A DNA stretch of 5,933 nt, taken from contig OMSP01000165.1 of assembly GCA_900313775.1 (NCBI GenBank), positions 1 to 5,933 on the forward strand. The letters run 5' to 3'. Below the pieces are notes generated by a model. It ran no database searches. It worked only from the letters and a program-made list of their open reading frames with translations, and was not told the DNA's origin. Below are positions 1 to 5,933 of this stretch, piece after piece. The DNA is from an uncultured Eubacteriales bacterium (lineage in GTDB: Bacteria; Bacillota; Clostridia; Lachnospirales; Lachnospiraceae). Position numbers and translations under genes: made by a program. Position 1 is the stretch's first letter, and each line of letters begins with the position of its first letter.

Positions 1-183
1 GGAGCGACCGTGCATTTTGTCAATGAGATACCGGACGGAGGGGAGATCGTGATGCAGAGGGCGGTCGAAGTAATGGAAGGAGATACGCCGGAGACCCTGC
101 AGCGCCGTGTGATGGAACAGGCAGAATGGATCATCCTGCCTCTGTCCGTGGAGAAAACGGCTGCGGCCCTTATCGGCAAATAG
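1..183 (+). CDS. purN: Phosphoribosylglycinamide formyltransferase PurN, 3' end (partial)
   Basis: This is the C-terminal 60 residues of GAR transformylase, which moves a formyl group from 10-formyltetrahydrofolate to glycinamide ribonucleotide (step 3 of IMP synthesis, cytosolic). The reading frame is open from base 1 to a TAG at 181-183. The first visible residues, GATVHFVNEIPDGG, match the conserved PurN segment GTSVHFVTDELDGG of E. coli. The histidine (visible residue 5) corresponds to His137 and the aspartate of PDGG (visible residue 12, bases 34-36) to catalytic Asp144 in E. coli numbering. The rest of the catalytic triad (Asn106 and His108) would lie left of the window. The family is about 200 residues long, so roughly the last third is present. 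The tail (residues EWIILP, then LSVEKTAAALIGK) is ordinary for clostridial PurN. The next gene starts 14 bases after the stop, consistent with one operon. The gene is cut by the window edge, not broken. Confidence 0.93.
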   Translation, partial: GATVHFVNEIPDGGEIVMQRAVEVMEGDTPETLQRRVMEQAEWIILPLSVEKTAAALIGK

Positions 184-188
184 AAAGG
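182..188 (+). promoter_or_regulatory. Ribosome binding site for the PurO-type gene
   Basis: AGAAAGG begins inside the purN stop codon and ends 9 bases before ATG 198. It supports starting the next protein at 198 rather than at the in-frame ATG at 126, which lies inside purN and has no comparable site. Confidence 0.7.
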
Positions 189-197
189 TTACTGACA

Positions 198-923
198 ATG
201 GATATCTATGCAACACCTACGATCACAGAACGAATCACGGGTAATCCCTATGTCGGCCGCGGTATCATCCTCGGCATGAGCAGAGACGGGCAAAGGGCGG
301 TCGCTGCATATTTCATCATGGGGCGCAGTGCCAACAGCCGCAATCGAGTATTCGCGCTGGAGGATGATGCGCTCTATACCAGACCTTTTGACGAATCACT
401 GGTCGAAGATCCGTCCCTGATCATTTATGCGGCGGTACGCAAACTGGATAACAGACTGATCGTGACCAATGGAGATCAGACAGATACGGTCTTTCAGGGG
501 CTGAAGGAAGGGCGCGGCTTTGCAGAGAGCCTCAGGAGCAGAGAGTTTGAGCCGGACGCCCCGAATTTCACCCCGCGGATAAGCGGATTGATGACATTCG
601 GGGACAGATTGAACTATGAAATGAGCATCCTCAAATCAGCCGATAATGCCGGCAGTGCCTGCAACCGCTTCACCTATTCATATGCGGCGCTCCCGGGACT
701 CGGGCATTTCATTCACACCTATGTGACCGACGGAGATCCTTTGCCGACATTCCAGGGAGAGCCGGAGCGCGTCTGTATCCCTGATGACATCGACGGCTTT
801 GCCGATGAAATCTGGACAGCCTTGGACGATGACAATAAGATCTCTCTCTATGTCCGGTCTGTGGACCTGCACACCGGAGAGGTGCGCGAGAAGATCTTCA
901 ACAAAAATTCAGCAGAATCATAA
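198..923 (+). CDS. purO: PurO-type IMP cyclohydrolase
   Basis: This 241-residue protein is predicted to close the ring of FAICAR to give IMP, the last step of de novo purine synthesis. It resembles the archaeal PurO family (IMP_cyclohyd, NTN-hydrolase-like fold), not the N-terminal domain of bacterial PurH. Landmarks in order match the archaeal protein as I recall it: NPYVGRGIILG (16-26, cf. YLGRILAVG), GRSANSRNR (42-50, cf. SSRSFPNR), VTNGDQTDT (89-97, cf. VSNGSHTDT) and NFTPRISG (123-130, cf. NTPRI). A GLGHFIHTY segment at 167-175 also recalls bacterial members. At 241 residues it is longer than the roughly 200-residue archaeal enzymes, mainly at the C-terminus. No signal peptide or membrane segment is visible, so it should be cytosolic. 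The start at ATG 198 is chosen because AGAAAGG lies 9 bases upstream and NPYVGRG then falls near the N-terminus. The formyltransferase that makes its substrate is encoded 10 bases downstream. The family call is strong; the activity is inferred from family and context. Confidence 0.88.
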   Translation: MDIYATPTITERITGNPYVGRGIILGMSRDGQRAVAAYFIMGRSANSRNRVFALEDDALYTRPFDESLVEDPSLIIYAAVRKLDNRLIVTNGDQTDTVFQGLKEGRGFAESLRSREFEPDAPNFTPRISGLMTFGDRLNYEMSILKSADNAGSACNRFTYSYAALPGLGHFIHTYVTDGDPLPTFQGEPERVCIPDDIDGFADEIWTALDDDNKISLYVRSVDLHTGEVREKIFNKNSAES

Positions 924-927
924 AAGG
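922..927 (+). promoter_or_regulatory. Ribosome binding site for the AICAR formyltransferase gene
   Basis: AAAAGG overlaps the TAA stop of the PurO-type gene (921-923). It lies 6 bases before ATG 934 and 9 before ATG 937, so either codon of the paired ATGATG could be the start. The overlap with the stop suggests translational coupling of the two genes for steps 9 and 10. Confidence 0.7.
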
Positions 928-933
928 ACAGTA

Positions 934-2121
934 ATGATGAAAGAATTCGAACTCAAATACGGATGCAACCCCAACCAGAAACCGGCCAGGATCTATATGG
1001 ATGACGGTAGCGATCTGCCGATCGAGGTCCTCAACGGAAGACCGGGCTATATCAATTTCCTTGACGCTTTCAATTCCTGGCAGCTGGTAAAAGAACTGAC
1101 AGAAGCGCTGCACCTTCCGGCAGCCGCTTCCTTTAAGCATGTCTCCCCGACCTGCGGAGCGGTAGGTATGCCGCTTTCGGACAGACTGAAAAGGGCCTGT
1201 TTTGTCGATGATGTCGAGGGACTGGATGATTCGGCGCTTGCCTGCGCTTACGCGCGGGCACGCGGTACGGACAGGATGTGTTCCTTCGGTGACTGGGTGG
1301 CGCTGTCCGAGGTCTGCGATGTCACGACAGCCCGCATGATAAAGAGGGAAGTGTCTGACGGTATCATAGCGCCGGGATATGAGCCTGAGGCGCTGGAGAT
1401 ACTCAAGACGAAGAAAAGAGGCGGATACAATATCGTCGCAGTCGATCCGGATTATGAACCTTCCCCCCTGGAGCACAAACAGGTCTTCGGGATCACCTTC
1501 GAGCAGGGACATAATGATTTCAGGATCGACCGCAGTCTTCTGAACAATATCGTCACTGAGAAAAAGGAGCTCCCTGAGGATGCCGCACGGGATCTGATCG
1601 TATCCCTGATCACACTGAAGTATACGCAGTCCAATTCTGTCTGCTATGCGGTGGACGGGCAGGCCATCGGCGTCGGCGCCGGCCAGCAGTCCCGTATTCA
1701 CTGCACGAGACTCGCAGGGTCCAAAGCAGATACCTGGTTTCTGCGTCAGTGCGATAAAGTGCTGGACCTTCCGTTCCGTTCGGAACTCGGCCGCGTGGGG
1801 CGGGACAATGTGATCGACGGTTATATCAATCAGAACGAGGAAGACGTCTGTTCCGACGGCATCTGGGAGAAATACTTCACAGAGAAGCCGGAGCCGTTCA
1901 CGGAGGAGGAGAAGCGCGCATGGCTGGAGACGAGAGACGGCGTCAGTCTGGGATCAGACGCATTCTTCCCCTTTTCAGATAATATCGAGCGCGCCAGAAA
2001 GAGCGGTGTGCGCTATGTGGCGCAGCCGGGCGGTTCCGTGCGTGACGATGCAGTCATAGAATGCTGTAATGACCTCGGTATGGTCATGGCTTTTACAGGG
2101 ATGAGACTTTTCCATCACTGA
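934..2121 (+). CDS. purH: Stand-alone AICAR formyltransferase (PurH C-terminal type)
   Basis: This 395-residue enzyme should transfer a formyl group from 10-formyltetrahydrofolate to AICAR, giving FAICAR (step 9). It corresponds only to the transformylase part of PurH; the roughly 200-residue cyclohydrolase domain is absent, and the preceding gene appears to supply that activity. It is strikingly similar to the C-terminal domain of human ATIC: ELKYGCNPNQKPA near the N-terminus, SFKHVSP (66-72), AYARARG (105-111), SFGD (117-120), REVSDGIIAPGYE (138-150), KYTQSNSVCYA (229-239), GAGQQSRIHCTRLAG (248-262), SDAFFPF (341-347) and the terminal RLFHH. Lys68 and His69 match catalytic Lys266/His267 of ATIC, Asn234 probably matches Asn431, and the last histidine matches His592. 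One oddity is PTCGAVG after KHVS, where ATIC has PAGAAVG. The start is ATG 934 or 937; an upstream in-frame ATG at 784 lies inside the previous gene and is rejected. PurD follows 34 bases later. Confidence 0.95.
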   Translation: MMKEFELKYGCNPNQKPARIYMDDGSDLPIEVLNGRPGYINFLDAFNSWQLVKELTEALHLPAAASFKHVSPTCGAVGMPLSDRLKRACFVDDVEGLDDSALACAYARARGTDRMCSFGDWVALSEVCDVTTARMIKREVSDGIIAPGYEPEALEILKTKKRGGYNIVAVDPDYEPSPLEHKQVFGITFEQGHNDFRIDRSLLNNIVTEKKELPEDAARDLIVSLITLKYTQSNSVCYAVDGQAIGVGAGQQSRIHCTRLAGSKADTWFLRQCDKVLDLPFRSELGRVGRDNVIDGYINQNEEDVCSDGIWEKYFTEKPEPFTEEEKRAWLETRDGVSLGSDAFFPFSDNIERARKSGVRYVAQPGGSVRDDAVIECCNDLGMVMAFTGMRLFHH

Positions 2122-2142
2122 TCATTTCAGAGAGACATATAT

Positions 2143-2148
2143 AAGGAG
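2143..2148 (+). promoter_or_regulatory. Ribosome binding site for purD
   Basis: AAGGAG lies 7 bases before ATG 2156 and is the strongest Shine-Dalgarno match in the window. It sits in the longest gap here (2122-2155), which shows no terminator-like hairpin. Confidence 0.8.
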
Positions 2149-2155
2149 TTCAGTC

Positions 2156-3457
2156 ATGAATATTATGGTAATCGGCGGCGGAGGCCGCGAACACGCGATC
2201 ATCAAAAAACTGCGTGAGAATAAAAGAGCCGGCAGGATCTATGCACTGCCCGGCAACGGAGGTATTGCAGAAGACGCTGTATGCGTTGATATTGCAGCGA
2301 CGGATATCGATGCTATCGTTTCCTTTGCTGCGGGGACATGGCAGGGAGAGAACGCTCTGCCGGCGGGAGAGCATATTGATTTTGCCGTGGTTGCACAGGA
2401 TGATCCGCTGGCGCTCGGCTGCGTGGACAGACTGCAGGAGAAGGGTATCCCATGTTTCGGTCCGACGGCGGATGCTGCGGTCATCGAGAGCAGCAAGGTG
2501 TTTGCCAAGGATCTGATGAAGCGCTACGGCATCCCCACTGCGCGTTACGAAGTGTTCACGGACGAAGAGGCAGCGCTCGATTATCTGGACGAGGCTCCCG
2601 TCCCGACAGTCGTCAAAGCAGACGGACTGGCGCTCGGAAAAGGAGTTGTGATTGCGCAGACAAGAGAAGAAGCCAAAGAGGCGGTCCACCAGATGATGGG
2701 AGAACACAAATTCGGTGCGAGCGGAGACAGGATCGTTATAGAGGAATTCCTGACCGGACCCGAAGTGACTGTGTTGAGCTTTACCGACGGCAGGACACTC
2801 GTTCCGATGGTCTCTTCGATGGACCACAAGCGGATCGGAGACGGAGATACCGGACTCAATACCGGAGGGATGGGTGTCGTAGCGCCCAACCCCTATTATA
2901 CGGAGGAGATCGCAGAGCAGTGTATGCGGGAGATATTCCTTCCGACGATGGAAGCTATGAACCGGGAAGGCCGCACTTTCCGCGGCTGCCTGTATTTCGG
3001 CCTTATGATCACGGAACAGGGACCTAAAGTCATCGAATATAACTGCCGTTTCGGTGATCCGGAGGCACAGGTGGTCCTGCCGCTTCTGGAGACCGATCTG
3101 CTGACCGTTATGGAAGCTGTCAGCGATAACAGACTGGCTGAGATCAAGGTGTCATTCAAACATGAGCATGCGTGCTGTGTGGTCATGGCCTCGGGCGGAT
3201 ATCCCGTCAGCTACGGCAAGGGATATGAGATCACGATCGACAAGGAGGTGGCTGCCGATACATTTATCGCCGGAGCGGTCCGAAAAGACGGAAAACTGGT
3301 CACGAGCGGAGGGCGCGTGCTCGGCGTGACCGCGACCGGCGTCAGTCTCGCTGAGGCTGTTGATGCAGCTTATCAAAAGGTGGAGAAGATTTCATTTGAG
3401 AAAGCTTATTACCGCCACGATATCGGCGCCAGAGCACTGGAGGCAGAGATCGGCTGA
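2156..3457 (+). CDS. purD: Phosphoribosylamine-glycine ligase (GAR synthetase) PurD
   Basis: This 433-residue ATP-grasp ligase joins glycine to 5-phosphoribosylamine using ATP, giving GAR (step 2, cytosolic). The N-terminal domain begins with MNIMVIGGGGREHAI (1-15) and PGNGG (32-36). FGPTADAAVIESSK (101-114) and KDLMKRYGIPTA (118-129) lead into the ATP-grasp core, with KADGLALGKGVV (154-165) as the nucleotide-binding loop and VIEEFLTGPEV (194-204). DHKR (223-226) and GLNTGGMG (233-240) follow, then the GARS signature RFGDPEAQVVLPLL (298-311). The C-terminal domain contains ASGGYP (345-350), GGRVLGV (385-391) and HDIGARAL (421-428). Length and domain order are normal for the family. Compared with B. 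subtilis PurD as I recall it, about 11 extra residues occur around 59-70 (GTWQGENALPAG), and AQDDPLALG (80-88) stands where most family members have GPE-x-PL. The second difference recalls clostridial PurDs. No frameshift is seen. PurL begins 30 bases after its stop. Confidence 0.97.
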   Translation: MNIMVIGGGGREHAIIKKLRENKRAGRIYALPGNGGIAEDAVCVDIAATDIDAIVSFAAGTWQGENALPAGEHIDFAVVAQDDPLALGCVDRLQEKGIPCFGPTADAAVIESSKVFAKDLMKRYGIPTARYEVFTDEEAALDYLDEAPVPTVVKADGLALGKGVVIAQTREEAKEAVHQMMGEHKFGASGDRIVIEEFLTGPEVTVLSFTDGRTLVPMVSSMDHKRIGDGDTGLNTGGMGVVAPNPYYTEEIAEQCMREIFLPTMEAMNREGRTFRGCLYFGLMITEQGPKVIEYNCRFGDPEAQVVLPLLETDLLTVMEAVSDNRLAEIKVSFKHEHACCVVMASGGYPVSYGKGYEITIDKEVAADTFIAGAVRKDGKLVTSGGRVLGVTATGVSLAEAVDAAYQKVEKISFEKAYYRHDIGARALEAEIG

Positions 3458-3475
3458 CCGCCGGGCAGTTGCAGC

Positions 3476-3482
3476 AGAGGGG
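3476..3482 (+). promoter_or_regulatory. Ribosome binding site for purL
   Basis: AGAGGGG ends 5 bases before ATG 3488, a short but acceptable spacing. It fixes the purL start, which also gives the expected clostridial N-terminus with RVYVEKK. Confidence 0.7.
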
Positions 3483-3487
3483 TATTT

Positions 3488-5933
3488 ATGGTCTATCGAG
3501 TATATGTTGAAAAAAAGAGAGAGCTGGCACATGAGGCTCAGGCACTCGGCACGGAACTGCGGGAATTTCTGGGAATCACGGGGATCAAAGACCTGAGGGT
3601 CATCAACCGCTATGACGCCGAGCATATATCTGAAGAAGCTTTTACGCGGGCCAAAGAGACGGTCTTTTCAGAACCGCAGGTCGATATCTTAAGCGATGAG
3701 CTTGTGACCGGCAGCGCGACTGTATTCGCAGTGGAGTATCTTCCCGGACAATTCGATCAGAGGGCCGACTCGGCCATGCAGTGCATCCGCATCATGGCGC
3801 CCGGTGAGGAACCGGTCATCAGGACGGCCAAGATCTATGTGATAGAGGGATGTCTGGGGCCGGACGATGTGGATAAGATCAAACAGTATGTGATCAATCC
3901 GGTGGAGGCAAGAGAAGCCTCGTTAGACAAGCCGGCAACACTTGTGGCTGATTACGAGACGCCGGAGAGCGTGGCGGTCATGGAGGGATTCTGCTCCCTG
4001 AGCAAGCAGGAGGGCGCTGAGCTGATCCGGGAGCTCGGACTGGCCATGGACGAAGACGATCTGATGTTTTGCCGGGAGTATTTCCGCTGCGAAAAGCGCG
4101 ATCCGACCATCACGGAGATCCGGGTGATCGATACCTACTGGTCTGATCACTGCCGGCATACTACCTTCCTGACTGAGATCGATAATGTCGTTTTCGAGGA
4201 TCAACAACTGCAGGAAACATATGATCAGTATTTATCTGCCCGCAGTGAACTGGGACGCACAAAGCCGGTCTGTCTGATGGATATCGGAACGATCGCGGCC
4301 AAGGTCTTAAAAAGCCGGGGACTGCTGGATAAACTGGATGAGTCCGAGGAAGTCAATGCCTGTACGGTCAGGACTGAGATCACGGTCGGCGGCGAAAGGC
4401 AGCCTTGGCTTCTGTTCTTTAAGAATGAGACACACAATCATCCGACGGAGATCGAACCCTTCGGCGGCGCTGCGACCTGTATCGGCGGCGCTATCAGGGA
4501 TCCGCTCTCGGGGAGAAGCTATGTGTACGGAGCGATGCGCCTGACAGGCGCGGGAGATCCGCGTACGCCGCAGGCTGAGACGCTGGAGGGCAAACTGTCA
4601 CAGCGCACGATCGTCACCAAGGCGGCAGCAGGCTATTCTTCCTACGGCAATCAGATCGGTCTGGCTACGGGGCTGGTAGATGAGATCTATCATCCGGGAT
4701 ATGTGGCAAAACATATGGAGGTCGGAGCCGTCATCGGATCGGCGCCTTCGGAAAATGTCAGAAGAGAGGAACCTACTGCCGGCGACGCTGTCATTCTTCT
4801 GGGCGGAGCGACAGGAAGGGACGGTATCGGCGGCGCGACAGGGTCATCCAAAGCACATACGAGTGATTCCCTGGCGACCTGCGGGGCGGAAGTGCAGAAA
4901 GGAAATGCTCCGGAGGAAAGAAAGCTGCAGAGGCTCTTCAGACAGGGAGATGTCTGCAGGATGATCAAACGCTGCAATGATTTCGGAGCCGGAGGCGTCT
5001 CCGTGGCTATCGGAGAACTGGCGGAAGGTCTGGATATTTATCTGGACAAAGTTCCCAAAAAATATGAGGGTCTCGACGGTACGGAACTGGCTATCAGTGA
5101 AAGCCAGGAACGCATGGCAGTCGTGGTCGCAGCCGGGGATGTGGAGGAGTTTCTGCACCGCGCGTCACAGGAGAATCTGGCGGCCGTCCAGGTGGCCGAT
5201 GTGACGGATACAGGCCGGATGACAATGACCTGGGAGGGTCAGAAGATCGTCGATCTGAGCAGGGAGTTTCTGGATTCCAACGGAGCGTCCAAGCATCAGA
5301 AGGTGAGAGTCAGCAGATCACAGCCTTTCGAGCAGAAGATCCCGCATTCATTCGCCTACGGTATGATGCGGTTGGTGCGTGATATCAACACATGTTCCAG
5401 AAGAGGGCTGGCGGAGAGATTTGATTCGACGATCGGCGCAGGTTCGGTGCTGATGCCCTTTGGCGGCGATCACCAGCTTACGCCTGCGCAGGCGATGGTC
5501 CATAAGATCGCAACAGGACAGGACAGCAGCGATGTCTCCCTGATGGCTTACGGATATGATCCGTATGTCGCAGAGAAAAGTCCATACCATGGGGCTTACA
5601 CGGCCGTTGTCGAGTCGGTGTCCAAACTGATCGCGACCGGAGCCGGATTTTCAGATGTCTACCTCTCTTTCCAGGAATTTTTCGGCACTCCGCGTCAGGA
5701 ACCGTCCCGCTGGGGACAGCCCATGGCAGCGCTGCTCGGCGCCTTTCAGGCTCAGATGGATCTGGAGACAGCGGCCATCGGCGGCAAGGATTCGATGAGC
5801 GGATCCTTTGAGGAGCTCGATGTACCGCCGACGCTGATCTCTTTTGCAGTGACGACCGGCCAGGCAGAGGAGATCATATCACCGGAGTTCAAGCGGAGCG
5901 GACATCCGACGGTCGTGATAGAACCGATCAAGA
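3488..5933 (+). CDS. purL: Phosphoribosylformylglycinamidine synthase PurL, single-chain form, 5' part (partial)
   Basis: The frame is open from ATG 3488 to the right edge: 815 residues with no stop, about two-thirds of a protein usually around 1,250 residues in clostridia. The enzyme converts formyl-GAR, glutamine and ATP to formylglycinamidine ribonucleotide (step 4). The N-terminal PurS-like domain (about 1-150) starts with MVYRVYVEKK and contains RVINRYD (37-43). A linker region follows with YWSDHCRHTTF (217-227). The first AIRS-type ATPase half carries KNETHNHPTEIEPFGGAA (312-329), IRD (336-338), GRDGIGGATGSS (443-454), NDFGAGGVSVAIGEL (497-511) and SESQERMAVVV (537-547). The second half carries SPYHGAYTAVVESVSKL (698-714), ATGAGFSDV (716-724) and IGGKDSMSGSF (764-774). 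The glutamine amidotransferase domain should lie downstream, outside the window, so it cannot be checked here. The single-chain form differs from the PurS/PurQ/PurL complex of Bacillus. The motifs expected in this part all appear present. It follows purD by 30 bases and is probably co-transcribed. Confidence 0.96.
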   Translation, partial: MVYRVYVEKKRELAHEAQALGTELREFLGITGIKDLRVINRYDAEHISEEAFTRAKETVFSEPQVDILSDELVTGSATVFAVEYLPGQFDQRADSAMQCIRIMAPGEEPVIRTAKIYVIEGCLGPDDVDKIKQYVINPVEAREASLDKPATLVADYETPESVAVMEGFCSLSKQEGAELIRELGLAMDEDDLMFCREYFRCEKRDPTITEIRVIDTYWSDHCRHTTFLTEIDNVVFEDQQLQETYDQYLSARSELGRTKPVCLMDIGTIAAKVLKSRGLLDKLDESEEVNACTVRTEITVGGERQPWLLFFKNETHNHPTEIEPFGGAATCIGGAIRDPLSGRSYVYGAMRLTGAGDPRTPQAETLEGKLSQRTIVTKAAAGYSSYGNQIGLATGLVDEIYHPGYVAKHMEVGAVIGSAPSENVRREEPTAGDAVILLGGATGRDGIGGATGSSKAHTSDSLATCGAEVQKGNAPEERKLQRLFRQGDVCRMIKRCNDFGAGGVSVAIGELAEGLDIYLDKVPKKYEGLDGTELAISESQERMAVVVAAGDVEEFLHRASQENLAAVQVADVTDTGRMTMTWEGQKIVDLSREFLDSNGASKHQKVRVSRSQPFEQKIPHSFAYGMMRLVRDINTCSRRGLAERFDSTIGAGSVLMPFGGDHQLTPAQAMVHKIATGQDSSDVSLMAYGYDPYVAEKSPYHGAYTAVVESVSKLIATGAGFSDVYLSFQEFFGTPRQEPSRWGQPMAALLGAFQAQMDLETAAIGGKDSMSGSFEELDVPPTLISFAVTTGQAEEIISPEFKRSGHPTVVIEPIK

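Noticed and set aside
126..197. N-terminal extension of the PurO-type protein by 24 residues, from ATG 126
   Set aside because: It lies inside purN in another frame, has no good ribosome binding site and adds residues not expected in the family. ATG 198 has AGAAAGG at 9 bases.
784..933. N-terminal extension of the AICAR formyltransferase by 50 residues, from ATG 784
   Set aside because: It overlaps the end of the PurO-type gene out of frame and has no family similarity. The conserved protein begins at the ATGATG at 934-939, just after AAAAGG.
898..1701. Long open frame on the minus strand (267 codons) opposite the AICAR formyltransferase gene
   Set aside because: It is wholly explained as the antisense shadow of a strongly conserved gene in GC-rich DNA. 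Its translation shows no recognisable domain.
2138..2144. TATATAA as a possible -10 promoter element before purD
   Set aside because: It overlaps the purD ribosome binding site, leaving no room for a transcript leader, and has no -35 match about 17 bases upstream. It is better read as an A/T-rich stretch that keeps the ribosome site open.
2150..2827. Minus-strand open frame (225 codons) opposite purD
   Set aside because: It is antisense to the conserved PurD N-terminal and ATP-grasp regions and shows no domain of its own.
2452..3027. Plus-strand open frame (191 codons) inside purD in another frame
   Set aside because: It is rich in Arg and Ser with no motif, typical of an out-of-frame reading, and lies wholly within purD.
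3360..3596. Small plus-strand open frame bridging the purD-purL junction
   Set aside because: It overlaps both conserved genes in another frame and has no convincing start site or domain.

Overview
The window is a stretch of a de novo purine (IMP) biosynthesis operon, with five genes on the + strand and almost no non-coding DNA. The order is purN (3' end only), a PurO-type IMP cyclohydrolase gene, a stand-alone AICAR formyltransferase gene (purH without its cyclohydrolase domain), purD, and purL (5' two-thirds, running off the right edge). The gaps between genes are 14, 10, 34 and 30 bases. Each complete gene and purL has a Shine-Dalgarno-like sequence just upstream of its start. I see no terminator or convincing promoter between the genes, so they look like internal cistrons of one transcript that begins left of the window and continues right of it.

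The source is most likely a fairly GC-rich member of the Clostridia, probably Lachnospiraceae-like. This rests on remembered family resemblance, not a search. PurL is the long single-chain form with a clostridial-type N-terminus instead of the Bacillus PurS/PurQ/PurL split. The AICAR formyltransferase is the short form that ends in FHH, and a PurO-like protein replaces the usual cyclohydrolase domain. Codon use looks even across the window (many ATC, CTG, GGC and GCG codons), so nothing suggests recent transfer of a single gene.

The products fit one pathway. PurD makes glycinamide ribonucleotide (GAR, step 2). PurN formylates it (step 3). PurL converts formyl-GAR to formylglycinamidine ribonucleotide (step 4). 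The stand-alone PurH-type enzyme formylates AICAR (step 9), and the PurO-type enzyme closes the ring to IMP (step 10). Both 10-formyltetrahydrofolate-dependent steps are present. PurF, PurM, PurE/K, PurC and PurB are not in the window.

The most notable point is the make-up of the last two steps. The bifunctional PurH found in most bacteria is replaced by two adjacent genes: one resembles the archaeal PurO family, and the other is a formyltransferase that resembles the C-terminal domain of eukaryotic ATIC. This arrangement is, as far as I recall, already seen in clostridial genomes, so it is unusual but not a new system. I found no mobile element, CRISPR array, structural RNA gene or undescribed system here.
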